The notes under the pieces: generated by a model | What the model saw: only the letters and a program-made list of their open reading frames with translations | What the model was told of the DNA's origin: nothing | The model's database searches: none | DNA from: Acanthamoeba lenticulata | Taxonomy: Eukaryota > Discosea > Longamoebia > Acanthamoebidae | Length of the DNA stretch: 64,000 nucleotides | Assembly (NCBI GenBank): GCA_002179805.1 | Contig: NAVB01000994.1 | Location: 100,338 to 164,337 of the forward strand | Direction of reading: 5' to 3' | Made by a program: the position numbers and the translations under genes | Shown here: piece after piece, positions 12,203 to 23,900 of the stretch | How the letters are laid out: the number at the start of each line of letters is the position of its first letter | How positions within the stretch are numbered: the stretch's first letter is position 1

Positions 12203-14206
12203 ATGAAGGCTCCTCTACGTTTCGATGAATCAGACGTGGCCGTAGTGGCCAAGGGCGCATTGTGTATGATTGGATGCGGGCCGCGCACCAACGAGGCTGC
12301 CATCTTTCACGCGCTGCGCAAGTTGGCGAACGGCACCAACAAGAAGATGCACGATGACCACGCCTTCACTAAATTTATTGCCGATGCATCGTCTTCGCCA
12401 TTTCGCCGTGTGGCCGTGGTGCGCGATCTGTTCGATCGTGACGACGTTCTGCGGCCGCATCTGGGCAGCATTCTGAAGGTCGTTCACGAGGACGAGGATG
12501 ACCCTACGTCGGTCGCATTCGTGGTGGCCCGTTCCGTGGCCGGCCGCGACTCCCTCCGCCGCCGCCTCGTGAACGAGTACGTGCTCATACAAGAAGAAGA
12601 AGAAGAGAGCAGCCATCAACAAAAGCAGCAACGATCGGTCTACCGCCTCGCTCGGGCCGGGGTGGAACTGGTCGACTACCTCCAGCACTGCCTTCATTAC
12701 CCTGTGCTCCTGGCCGATGACAACGAGCTCGTCACGCCGCGCTCGTGGGTCGACGCCATCGCCGCGGCCAGCGTGGCGGGCAAGGCCAAGGAGGCGATGG
12801 AGACCCGCCCGCGACTCGCCACGGGGCGCGTGTGGGAGACGAGCCGCGCGGCGGCCGCGTCGCGCACGACCAACACCATCCTCATGGTGGCCCCCGTCGG
12901 CTTCCAGCTCAATGAGGAGACCGCGCAGGACAACCACTTCATGCACCGCCCGGCCGGTGATAACGCTGGACAGGCCGCCCTCAACACCGAGCGCCAGGCG
13001 CTTCTCGAGTTCTCGGCGCTGCACCGGGCGCTGAGCTCAGCCGGCGTCAACATCGTCCTCCACGCCGCCGAGCGACACCATAACACGTACGTCCGTGTGT
13101 GTGTGTGTGTGTGCATACATGGCTGGATGACTAGGTCGCTGACCAACATTCCATCGTCGGCTGCAGGCCCGACGCGGTGTTCCCCAACAACTGGTTCTCC
13201 ACGCACCCGGCGGCAGAGACCGGCGGTCCGTCCACGCTCGTGTTCTACCCGATGAAGACTGCCTCGCGCAGGTGCGTGTCCAAGCCCTCCGCCCCTCCTC
13301 TAAAGGTACTGTTGGAGGAGAAGGAGGGTAGCTCAAATACCGCCAAACGCTCAGGGCCGAGCGGCGGCAGACCATCGTGGAGGAGCTGCAGGCCGTCTAC
13401 GAGCGGGAGGTGAGCTTTGAGCACTGGGAGAACGCCGATCCGCCTCGCTTCCTTGAGAGCACAGGTACCAATACCTTCAGCCCCTATGTGCTCTGTTTTT
13501 ATAGAGGGGAAGACCGCTGACGGCTTCCTTTCTCTCCCATCCCATCCAAGGGGTGCTCATCCTGGATCGCGTGCGGAAGGTGGCCTACGCCGCCCTGTCC
13601 CAGCGCTGCTCCAAGCGTGTGGCCTTGCAGTGGGCCAAGCGTATGGGGTACACGATGTGCTTCTTCCATGCCAGCGACGCCCAGGGCCAGCCCATCTACC
13701 ACACAAACGTGATGATGGCGGTGGGTTCGTCGGTCGCCGTCGTGTGCCTCGAGTCGGTGGCCGACCCCGAGGAGCGAGAAGGCCTCCGACGCACGGTACG
13801 CCACTGTCTCTTAGCTTCTCTCTTTTTGTGATCACTACGTGCATGCGAGTAACGCTCGGCGCCTGTAGTTGAGCGTGTCCCACGAGGTCGTCGAGATTAC
13901 CCGAGCACAGGTGAACGAGTTCTGCGGCAATGTGCTCGAAGTCCAGGGCGCCGGCGGCAAGCGAGTGCTCGCCATGTCCTCTCGCGCATTTGCAGCCTTC
14001 ACCGACGCCCAGAAGGAGGTACTGCGACCTGCACCTATGCCCCCCTGCGCTGGTCAAGCGCGTGAAGCAAAAAAACACACCAACACGCTTCCTTCCCTGT
14101 GCAGGTCCTGCGGCGACACACGGATGAGGTGGTGCATGCCCCTATCCCCACCATCGAGACGGTCGGTGGGGGCGGTGTTCGTTGCATGATGGCTGAGCTC
14201 TTCTGA
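12203..14206 (+). CDS. CtlX/DDAH-type amidinotransferase-fold hydrolase with long N-terminal extension
   Basis: Belongs to the guanidino-group-modifying superfamily (arginine deiminase, dimethylargininase, citrulline hydrolase CtlX). The catalytic half starts with TNTILMVAPVGFQLNEETAQ (about 12871) and contains PDAVFPNNWFSTHP (about 13168-13207), LVFYPMKT, GVLILDRV, the histidine motif PIYHTNVMM (about 13691-13717), CGNVLEV, and the terminal nucleophile motif IPTIETVGGGGVRCMMAE (about 14145-14200). The catalytic His and Cys are both present. Introns fall at about 13086-13166, 13271-13355, 13465-13550, 13797-13868 and 14018-14105. The first about 220 residues are an extension not found in the bacterial enzymes; I recognise no domain there (it begins with FDESDVAVVAKGALCMIGCG). 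Stop TGA 14204-14206. Start choice between 12203 and 12053 is uncertain. Likely acts on a guanidino or ureido amino acid, but substrate cannot be read from sequence. Confidence 0.85.
13092..13113. repeat. (GT)n dinucleotide repeat
   Basis: Short GT run just after the donor of an intron in the amidinotransferase-fold gene. Confidence 0.75.
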
Positions 14207-14728
14207 GCAGCAGCAAATTGTTCGCGGAAAACAAACTTGTGCCATAATAAGGGCGGAGAATGCAAGGGCGAGGCTGTTTTGGGCTGCGCATCCCCGTTAT
14301 TGTCGGGGCAGGTGACGCTCTGCACACACAATTCCCCCATCTCAGTCGAAAGGATATGGGGATCGTGTGCAGTAACTTGACAACCTGTTCTTTTTGCCAC
14401 GTCATGACCCTGACACGGCATGATGAAGAACGTGGCACTTGAACAAAGGCCATCACTTTTGGAACAAACTACTTTTTGCTCAGCATTTAAGTGGCAGAAT
14501 TTTTCAACAGTACCACGGGCCTACACACACATGAAACTGAATGTGAGTGGAAACTCTTCTAATAAAACAACTGGTGACTTCTTCACCAAACATAAATAAA
14601 CATTTGTAGTATCTTTTAACGAGGCTCCAGCAATGGCAGTGATCGCAAAAGCAGAGCTAGGCCAGTGGAGCAGCACTACCAGGAAATGGCTTCTTGCCAC
14701 TGAAGATGCTGCAAAGCATCCATAATAA
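14207..14728. other. Convergent intergenic region carrying the tRNA
   Basis: 522 bp between the amidinotransferase-fold gene and the tRNA. AT-richer than the flanking exons and probably contains 3' untranslated sequence. No conserved coding frame, repeat or second RNA gene is visible. Confidence 0.4.
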
Positions 14729-14801
14729 TCCTCGGTAGCTTAGTTGGTAGAGCGCACGGCTGTTAACCGTGAGGTCGCAGGTTCGAACCCTGCCCGGGGA
14801 G
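14729..14801 (+). tRNA. tRNA-Asn (anticodon GTT), intronless
   Basis: A full cloverleaf can be drawn. The acceptor arms TCCTCGG and CCGGGGA pair over 7 bp (one T-G). The D arm closes GCT with AGC. The anticodon stem CACGG/CCGTG holds loop CTGTTAA with anticodon GTT. The T stem GCAGG/CCTGC holds TTCGAAC. The discriminator base is G, and the 3' CCA is not encoded. The internal B box GGTTCGAACCC lies at 14780-14790, and a T-rich pol III stop (TTTCTTTT) begins at 14802. It lies 81 bp beyond the NXF1 stop codon, so it sits in the downstream flank of that gene. Confidence 0.97.
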
Positions 14802-14809
14802 TTTCTTTT
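14802..14809 (+). terminator. RNA polymerase III terminator of tRNA-Asn
   Basis: TTTCTTTT immediately follows the discriminator base. The run of four T residues is the usual pol III release signal. Confidence 0.7.
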
Positions 14810-14881
14810 GTTTCGGCGTGCACCATGGGTACCCCAAATGCAAGGTTGAAATTTTTTTTAAGGTGTATGCAATTCTCTGGC

Positions 14882-17609
14882 TCACATGGTAGTGGGGGCC
14901 TTGAGGAAGGCCTCTGGTGGAAGAAGGCCCTTGCCCTAGCATGGAGAAGCCACCATTAGCCCGTCCTTCGTGGCCGGCAGCATGAAGGAAGTGTACCTTT
15001 AGCTCGTAGAAGTTGGTGAGGGCCTTGTTAAAGTCCCAGCCGTTTCGTTCGAGACATGTCTTGGCCATCTCGGGCGTCAGCTCCGTCACAAACACAAGCT
15101 TTTGCACCGGATCCTGTTCGGGGCCCGCAACCACCCATCAGCGTCTCTTCAAAAATGCGAGACAGAGCAAAAGGTTTGACGTGGGTACCTCAGTCGTCGC
15201 GCCGAACGGGGAAGAGGTTGACGAGGGCGAGCCAAAAGAGAGAGATGGGGGCGGGGTGGTCATGCTCGGGCCTGGGCTTCCGATCGACGGCGACTTAGCT
15301 GCGACGTCGCCCGCAGCGGGCTGGATGTAGTTGCGGACGTGAAGCATGTCGTTCATGACCACCACGGACATTCCAAACTGCTGCGCCCGCGATCCGGGCG
15401 GCGCCGGCGTGACCAAAAAGCTTCGGTCAAACGACCTATTTACGCCCGTTTCGACTGCACGTGCGCGTTACAAGTCATGTATGAGTGAGGGTGCCTGTGC
15501 CTGTGCGTGTGTGTGCTTGGCGCACCTTCCCAGAAGTGGCCGTGAACGTTGACGGCCATGAGCGGGAGGGCTCCGACAGAGGGCAGCATGTAGGCATCTA
15601 CGGTGAAGTGCTCCAGCTGGTGGTGCGACGTCGGAAGCTTGGACAGGAGGTGCACAATGTTCACTCGTCCCGTCTGCAGCAGCTCCGCCCGCCGTTCCGT
15701 CTCCTCCACCTGTCGAGCACACAAGCGCCGACCAGTGAGCATTTGGCAAGTCGCAGCGGGCGTGAGGCACCAGAGAAAGCGGAGTGGCAGCCACCTTAAG
15801 GAGGTTGCGGCTGGCGTGAAGGTACTCGGCAAGGCTCTTCTGCTTCTCCTTCTCGCCTGCGCGCTCGAGGGCGCCCACAGTGAGCGAGAAGAAGCTCTGG
15901 TCAGTGTAGACCTCAAGCAGGCCCTGCCGGTTCTTGTCGTACAGCTCGTAGAACCTGTGCACAGGCACCATCGTCAGCCCTTCCCCTTCCCTCCTCCCCA
16001 GTGATGATGGGCGGGTTAGGACGGCGTACTTGCGCAAGAAGTCGGCGGCGACGGCCGGTCGCTGCGGCGAGTCAAAGTAGGACGGCTGCGACGGAGGCAG
16101 CACGCTTTGCAGGACGTAGCTCGGGATGTCAAAGGAGATGACCGGCTGCAGCTTGACCCGGTCCAAGTACTTGAGCGCCGGGAAGCGCCGCGTCACTTGG
16201 CTGTTGCCAACACCACGTTGTGCGCATACAACAGCGTCGCGATCGTTAACACCACCATTTCACTTCACGATCATGACCATGCTCACCTTCTGTAGGAGGC
16301 CTCGTCGAGTTCGGCTGAGATGGGGTTGCCCGCGAGGACGAGCTCGCGCAGCTTGACCTGCTTGAGGTGGTCCAGCTGCTTAAAGTCTGAAATGTTGTTC
16401 TCCTGCAGATTGTACAATCACAAGTCAACACACCCGATGACTCTTGAATCGGACACCGTGTGGGAAGGTCCCAAAGCACCTCGAGGCTAAGGTTGACGAG
16501 AGCGGAGAAGTGGTTTGGGATGTCCTTGAAGGCCGTCAGATTGTAGATGCGGTTGCCCGACAGGTTGATCGTCGACACCTGGTCCGGCCCAGCCCAAACA
16601 ACAAACATTGCAACACAAGTTGAGCAGCCGATCGCAGGCCAAAAGGCTGGGGAGGGAGGGAGGGGGCGCACGGTGGGGCACTTCTGGGCGATGACGGCCC
16701 ACAGGTTGCGCATGGTTGACAGGTTGTTGAAGTCCAGCTTAAAGCCATTGAACTCCATGCCCTGCAGCTTGGACAGGTTGAGGTAATGCGCCTGCGCGTT
16801 GAAGCGCGGCTCCACCACGGCAACGAGGGTCGCTTTGTGCTTCTCGCCCATGGCCGACGGGCCCGCGTACTTGACGGGCTTGATGAACAGCTGCGCGCGG
16901 CCCAACAAGGTTCACCGGTCAATAACCAATCAGCTACTCATCAAGCACCGACGATGGGCGCGAGCGTTCTCTCTACCTTGGCTTGGTTGTAGCGAATGCC
17001 GCTCAGTTTCTCCACAGCAATGGCCTCTTGGCGGTTGTCGATGATGAGGAAGGCTTTGCCGTCTCGGATGTAGCTCTTGGGGGGGGGGCATCGTTAGGTA
17101 AGGTCGAGCAGCAGCGAGAAGGAGGGGTGAAGGGCACCTCGCTCACGGAGAAAGGCTGGGCAGCCTTGCTCTGCAGGAACTCCACCAGATCTTGGATCTT
17201 GGTGTTGGGTAGGATGCCTTGGACCTAGCGAGGTCGGACGGATGAGATTTGTTCAGCACATGCAGCGCAGAATGATGACGGACGTGCCATAAACTTAAAT
17301 CCAAACTCTTTCTGAGATTCGAAATCGCCCTCAGAAGCAGCAGTAGCAGACCCACCTCGGCCCCCCCTGACGTCCCGGCCTCGTCCAGCTCGGGCGCGCC
17401 CTCGGCCTAGTGTTTCAAGCCCAATTGGTCAATTCCATCCAAGTGATTTTGGGTACGTAGGAACCAAGATGCAGAAAATTACCTCCTCGCTCCCGCTCGA
17501 ACCGTGTTGCAAGGGCACTCTTGACACCTTGCCGCTTGGGTCCACCCCCTCTGCCGCGACTCTTGCCGCCCCTTCCGCCCCTGCTGCCACCGCTCCCTTC
17601 CCACTCCAT
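14882..17609 (-). CDS. NXF1: Nuclear mRNA export receptor NXF1/TAP (Mex67)
   Basis: Bulk mRNA export receptor, working at the nuclear pore with a p15/NXT partner. Domains appear in canonical order. An Arg/Gly-rich N-terminus (GGSRGGRGG, about 17550-17590) is followed by an RRM-like domain (ILPNTKIQDLVEFLQ, YIRDGKAFLIIDNRQEA, LFIKPV; about 17215-16870). Then leucine-rich repeats (LNLSKLQGM, INLSGNRIYNL, VNLSLE, LRELVLAGNPIS, ALKYLDRV; about 16790-16160), an NTF2-like domain (FLRKY, FYELYDKNRQGLLEVYTDQS, FVVDAYML-like FTVDAYML, MAVNVHGHFWE; about 16050-15520), and a UBA-like TAP-C domain (QKLVFVTELT, CLERNGWDFNKAL; about 15120-15010). The last intron, AAG/GTACACTT to ATGCTAG, joins NFYELK to GKGLLPPEAFLKAPTTM and a TGA at 14882-14884. 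This reproduces the family's usual C-terminus. Reading through that donor instead runs antisense into the tRNA and was rejected. Confidence 0.92.
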
Positions 17610-17712
17610 TGCGTGATGTTTGCAATTTCAATTGGCGCCAAAGACAAGATTATTCCACACAAACAAAGGGCCCAAAAAAACCACAAAATGTAAAACTCGT
17701 TTTTTTTTAGAT

Positions 17713-20403
17713 TTATACTTCTGGTGGTCGCTCGTGCAAGGTTTCGAGATGAAAGTCGGGCAATTGGCTCATGGGCGCGGCTGTCGGGAAGGGATAGGGA
17801 AGAGGAGGAAGCAGCCGTGATGAAGTTGGCGGCGGAAGTAACGGCGGCGTCTCGTAGGATGACCTAGAGCCTTGGCCGTTGAAGGTGGTAGCCCTCTCGA
17901 GGTATCTGTCCACAACAGCAATTAGTTCAACGAGCTAGTCAAGGATTTGAAAGAACCAACTTACGTCATTTCAGCATTGACCCAGTAGAAGTGTGGTCGA
18001 AGTGGCTGCATCGCGCGTTGCAGAAGGAGGATTTGTTCATGGAGCTGGTGGACGATGAGGACACTGATCACCTCGCGGGAGAAGATCCCACGCGAAGCAA
18101 ACTCGCTAACGACGATGGCCACCGAGGTCGGGTCGCTTATTGTAAAATGATGCACGAGATCTGTGCGTACAAGATGCTTGAGCCAGGGCGCGAGCACGAG
18201 TCTGGCAGGTTGTGCGGAACATACCCCTAAAGTGCTGCAACGCCTCCACCCGCTGATCGAGATAGTTGTACACGATTGCTCGGAAGAGCAACATGCACGC
18301 GATGTGTATAGCGCACGTTCTTGGTGGCGGCTTTCCCCTGGAAAACATCAGTGAGTAATCAAACGACCAGAACAGCGGGAAGACAACGCACTGGAATAAG
18401 TCAAAGAAGGTCTCGTCGTATTGTCGCAGCTGATGCAGCTCCACAATGAGACCTTGGATGACCTGGCCGGATTGTGGTGGACCTGCGTGCGGCCAAGACT
18501 CAGCCGATTTGGTGAAGGCTTGAGAGGGTTCGTAGATACCTTGCCGCATGACCTCCGTTAGCAAGACGATGTTCTTGTACCGATCCAGCAGCTGTTGGTG
18601 GTAGAGCTCACTAAACTGCACCTGCCGGCCCATCGATCTGCTCAAACCCCCCAATACAACCATCAGATCATACACCACACAAGAGGCCACGAGGTAAATG
18701 GGGAGGGCGTACTCAGGCACGTTCCACTCAAGCCGGAAGGGTGGATCGCGGAGGGCCCTTGCGGAGTGGCCTTCACGAGAGCTCGTGTCAGCCCGGTCTC
18801 TGATGACCAGCTTCTTCAGAGTGCCCAGCAACATGACGTCGTTGGACTGCGCTCACATAACAGTGCGTAAGTGTTTGTTGACCAAGTCATGGATCGAGGC
18901 TTGTACGCACACCCAACGCTTGACAGATATCTCTGGACAGAGACAGATAATAGGCCTCTCGGTCGAGTCCCTCTTGCTGGCTCGGGCTGAAGAGAACTGA
19001 TGCCCAAGCCTGTCAAAGATGTCAGTCAATCTTTGTCACAGAACAAACAAAGAACGAAAAAAGAGAAAACACACCATGTGGCGCAACACGCAGGCCACGT
19101 CGTAGTTGGAGGAGTCGAACACGTAGGACAGACACTCTCGAGCCCGGTTATAGAATTCGCGTCCATGTTCCACGTCCCCCATAAGCAGATAACCTGCAGA
19201 GGGGCCAAGGGGTGAGTGATCGTAACGTTTGATACACAATAGTGCGGAAGAGGCCTTTACCGATGCTGGCCACAAAGTTGGCGGTTACGGAAAGAGCACT
19301 TCTTTCAGCGGTCCCCGCTTCAGTCTTCAGAGCAAAGGAAAGGGTGTTGTAGTCCAGCATCGCTGGGTTGACCGGGCTACCGAATAGCAACAAGGGTTAG
19401 TCGCCGTGCAATTTATCCTCAAGATGAGCGTGTACCAGAAGCTCCACATTTCGGTGAGGTAAAGCTGCGTGATGTGGTAGAGAGTGTCGGAGAAGCCGAG
19501 CGGGGCGTTCTCGCCCATGGCCGAAGGGCTGACCCGAGCGGCCTCACGTTCCTCGCCTGGCGGTTGGAAGTTGCTTGTTGGCCTCAGCTCTCTGTTGATT
19601 TGCTTCACATCTTTCATCTCTGGCGTCCGGTCGGCTAGGGCTTTGTTGGCGCGGGGCTCATCTTCACTGACACTGTCCCAAGCTGACCGTTTTCGGGTGT
19701 CCCCGCCTGATGATGAAACCGTGGTGGTGGTCGCCGTGATGGGTCGTGCCCTCGACTGCTGGGGGCTGCCCGAGGAGGAGAGCTTGAGATCCCGCGTACG
19801 GAGCTGCTGGGCGGGCTGTCCTGCCGTGGCACAAGATTCGGACGCCGAGACCAATGGCGAGCTCTGTGTTGCTTCAGTCCGAATGCTACTCTCACTCGAG
19901 GTCATGTTCTCGTAGAAAAACGTCGTTTGGTTTTGCTTCACCAATCGTCGCACCTCTGTGTGCTCAGGACCGGTGAATCAGTTTTGACAGGTCATACCTT
20001 GATGATGATGCATACTGTACCAGCGGACGGAAATACGCGCTTGAACATCTTGCCGAAAGCTGCGTTGGTGGTCTTTTCGAATCTGTTCTCCGTGCAGAAG
20101 TCCTCATAGGCATCATGTACCTCTTTTTTCAGGAGCATCAATCCCTGCTGTTCGCGGTACGTGCACCTGAGCCTAGTGTGGCCAACCCCAGTCAAAAGTG
20201 CGAATCAACGGTTGGGACACAAACGGGGCAAAGCAGATCAGCCGGGCTGAGAACGAAGGGCGGCGGCAAGGGGGCGGGGAACGGTCGGGATGATAAAGCC
20301 AAAGAGGGTGGCATAGAGAGGGGCAGAGAGGATACCATTCGAGCACGTGAGGCAATGCCTCCTCTTTGCTCTTCAAAAATATGGATTGAGTGGCTGTCGC
20401 CAT
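17713..20403 (-). CDS. RFX-type winged-helix transcription factor
   Basis: The DNA-binding domain is at the extreme N-terminus and is built by two splices. MATATQSIFLKSKEEALPHV-LEW (20403 to about 20337) joins at phase 2 to CTYREQQGLMLLKKEVHDAY, then EDFCTENRFEKTTNAAFGKM (about 20182-20060). A second splice, GCTG/GTACAG to CACACAG (about 19956), gives VFPSAEVRRLVKQ and FFYEN. The helix-3 core NAAFGK and the RRL motif align with RFX with the usual spacing. However, the normally invariant GTRGNSKYHYYG wing is only loosely kept. After an acidic/Ser-rich linker (about 19900-19520), a long helical C-terminal region (about 19490-17960) resembles the RFX dimerisation extension only in general character. 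The last intron joins VNAEM-TYLERATTF; stop at 17713. Probably a nuclear sequence-specific regulator. Confidence 0.72.
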
Positions 20404-20991
20404 CGAAATCGTCTGGAGTATTACTGGAGATGCGCTGGTGTGGGTGGCCGCGAACCCTCTGAACAAGACTCTGCCAGCGGGCTCGCGAGCTTTCTGCGTA
20501 CTGTAAGCCTTGGCTTGTACGTTCTTCTCTCGGCAGAGACCGAAGAAAGCCAGCACGTGGGCGACTCAACGCAGCCTTCTCTCTGCCAGCTGACCGGAGT
20601 CCCCTCATCACCGACGCTCGCCCCGGCCGCGGGGTGCACCTCACACCTCGTCTCGCCTTCCTAGGTGCCCCCAGAGACACGGAAACGTTCACCAACAGAA
20701 ATGGCACAGAAAATGCCTGCTTGCCTACAATCTGCAGCTACAGCCGTGCCAATTGGTCCGTGAAATCGAACAGCTCTATGCCAGGGCACGAGGTCATGCC
20801 TGCAACCTTAAAAACGCGCTGTTGGCGCGAATGGCGGCGAAGCGTTCAAGGGCGTTTGCTGGTTCGACGAAGGCCAACCAATGCCGAAAATGAGTCCACG
20901 TGGGATCTGCAGCTCGTTGCAGGGACAACCCCACGAGAAAAGATGGCCAGAAAATACGGAATAAAAATCAGAAAAAACCAACGAGCAGACA
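20404..20991. other. Divergent intergenic region (588 bp)
   Basis: Shared upstream region of the RFX gene and the glycosidase gene. Open frames on both strands here show no family similarity and no clean splice link to either gene. No repeat or RNA gene seen. Confidence 0.4.
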
Positions 20992-23900
20992 ATGCAGACC
21001 GGTCTTGCAGGAGACACGTCCGTGGGAGCAGCTGCGAAGCTTTCGGCCCCACCAAGCGCCGAGTACTTTGTGGATGCCACCCACACGAAGCTCGCCGGTG
21101 TAGCACGGGCAGGCAAGTCGTCCTGAGAGGTGAGTGGTTTCACACACGGGTGACTCACCTCACGCACCCGGGTGGTGCCGAGACCTGCAGAGGGCACGGC
21201 CTACCGCGTGTTCTGCACAACAGACAGGGGCACGGACGAGAGGACTGTGGAGCCACCAGCGCCCAATGCCCATGACTTGGCCAGCCACCATCCACAGTAT
21301 GTCCTCCCTGGGCGGGCTGGGAATCACGCTCACTATGTGGCCAAAACAGGGCCTCGGTGCAAAGCGGCGCAACGCTGTTCGACGGACTGCACGCGATGGC
21401 CATGGATGACCTGCGGCAATGCGCCGTAGAGACCATTCGAGACAGCGCCTTCAACGGCGGTCAGCCGCTGCAGGTCGACCCCGTCTACGAGACTGGTACT
21501 TGCCGGCCTTGATCTGCCAGCTTGCGCTGCAAGCCACGTGACTTGGCTCGTGTTTTTGTTGTTGTAAAATTGTCCAGGCGAGAACTGGCCGTACGTGTGG
21601 ACGCGCGACACGGCCTATGCCGCCCTGTTGTCTCTGGCCGCGCTCGACCCGCAGCGCACGTGCAATTCGCTCCTCTTCAAGACCTCGCAGTTCAAGGCTG
21701 CCTGCGCAAGATCCGCGGAGCGGCCCGAGGAAAGCCTCCACATCGTGCAGGACACTGGGTTCCGCCCTCTTTGCTGCTTCCCCTTCCGGACCAGTTCCGC
21801 GCTCCTTTTGAGAAGCTCACGATGACGGCTCATCCTCACGCTGAGCAGGACCGGCGGGAGCTACCCGGTGTCGACCGACCGAGTGACGTGGGCCTTGAGC
21901 GCGCGCGCACTGCTCGCGCATCTCCACGGCGAAGCCCGCGAGCGCTTTGCCGCCATCGCCTGGTCGGCCGTCTCCAACACGGTCGAGGTCGACCGCGCAC
22001 TCGTCTACGACCCCGACGACGGCCTCTATCGGTCTGGCCTCTTCCCCATCCCCCAATCACCGTCTCGTCTGATGATGGCTCATCGCGATCATCGGACCTG
22101 GATGCGGGTGTGCAGCGGCGAGATGTCGTTCCTGGACTGGCGCGAGCAGACCTACCCGGTGTGGGCCAAGGACGATCTCGCGCTGATCGCCGGCTCCAAG
22201 TCCCTTTCGACCAACGTCGCCCACTACGGCTGCCTCTCATTCGCCGCCACGCTCGCCAAGTGCCATCAGCACGACTCTGCATTGGCCGCCAGATACGCTC
22301 AGGTATAGTACAACCACGATGGCCCTCGTCCTCTACTCTCGGTCGTGATGATGGCCAGGTCGGTGTGTGCATGTATGCCCAAATAGTGGGCGCGGGAACT
22401 GCGCCAGGCCATCGTCGCCAACTTTTACGTGGAACTGGGCGAGGGCCGTGGCATGTACGCCATCACCAAGGGCCCATGGACCGACCCCACTGTCCTGCAG
22501 CACTACGGTGGCCCTCCCCTCCCTCTCCCTCTCGCCTGTGCGGCCAAGGCCAGTGTCTCATCTGCGGCTTCCGCGGGACAGACCTGCTGGGAACGGCCCT
22601 TGCGGTGCTCGTGCTCGACGGCGACGGGCTGGCGAACGCTGATGATGACGATGACCCTGACGCCCGGCGTCGAGCCGAGTCCGTCGTGGCGGCCTACCCG
22701 CACGCTCCCCGCGGGCCGCCTGTGATCCACCCGCAGCACCCGGGGGTGCCCATCTACCACAACGCAGCCATCTGGCCCTTTACCACGGGCACGTCCCCGT
22801 CCCGGGCCGGCCCCTTTCTTTTGCGCGCATCCACGCACGGCCGTGAACTGACTTGGGCCTCGGCTCGTGGACCCGGCTCCAGCGCTGTGGGTAAAGGCCG
22901 CACTGCGGGTGGGCAACTGGAAGGTCGTCAACCACGGGGTGTGGTCCCTCGTGCGCGCGGCGGCCCTTCACCGCTCCAACATGGAGAACCTCGAGTTCCT
23001 CTCTGGCGAGACCCGCGTGGAGGCCGGCGCGCTGTCGGGCCCCGTCTTCAACTCTCGGTAATTCTTCCTTTCCTTTCTCCCGTGTGCCCTCCGCTCCGGG
23101 TCGACCGCTTCCTCACGTCGCGTGAATGCGAGCGACGCAGACGGCAGCTGTGGTCCGTGGCGGGGTACCTCTCCATGGTCCACGACGTCGTGTTTGGCAT
23201 GCAGGTCCGCGATGACGGCCAACCCGAGGACAATCGCCTAGGCGGCGTTCGCTTCGTCCCGTTCGTGACGCGGTGGATGCGCCGCAGCCTGATGGCCAGG
23301 TCGCAAGAGGCTGTCCTTGAGGGGCTGACCTACCGCGGAAAGATCCTGCGCGTGGCCATCGTCTTTCCTCCTCTGGACGCGGCTGCGGCATCGCGGCCAT
23401 TGCTGTACGAAGAGGGCGAGGACAGCGTCGAGCAGGCGATGGCGGACGGGGCGGGCGGTCCCTACCGTGTGGCTAGTATCTCCGTCAATGGGCGGACGAT
23501 CGCCGAGTGGCAGTGGCTCGAGGAAGCCGCCCTTTTGCCACCGCCGCACATCAACCAGTGGCAAATCACGCTGTCCGACGACGATAACGCGCTCGACGCC
23601 GGGCGGCCGCCGGTGGAGATGAATTTGCTCGCCGGGGACCGCGAGCTTCACTACGCGCCCCGGGAGCCCGCCATCGCCTCGCTCACGGAAGAGGCCGGGC
23701 GGTTGAAGCTGGAAATGCGAAGCGGGAGCGGAGACGATTCCGAGCACAGTACGGAACAGCCCCGCCTCAGCTGAGACCATGACTCTCGTTTGTTTGCTGC
23801 TGACGCTAGGGTCAACTTCAGTTGTGTTCAACGTCTATCGCAACGGCAAACTGCGGGCCAAGAAAGTCGGGTCCCCTTGGATCGATGCCGACTCGACCGA

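Noticed and set aside
14763..15134. NXF1 frame reading on into the tRNA region with a different C-terminus
   Set aside because: A donor/acceptor pair just before gives the conserved LPPEAFLK ending and a stop at 14882; the read-through runs antisense into the tRNA.
21522..23774. Single unspliced 750-codon plus-strand frame
   Set aside because: Parts of it run through introns and in the wrong frame; conserved glycosidase motifs require splicing between frames.
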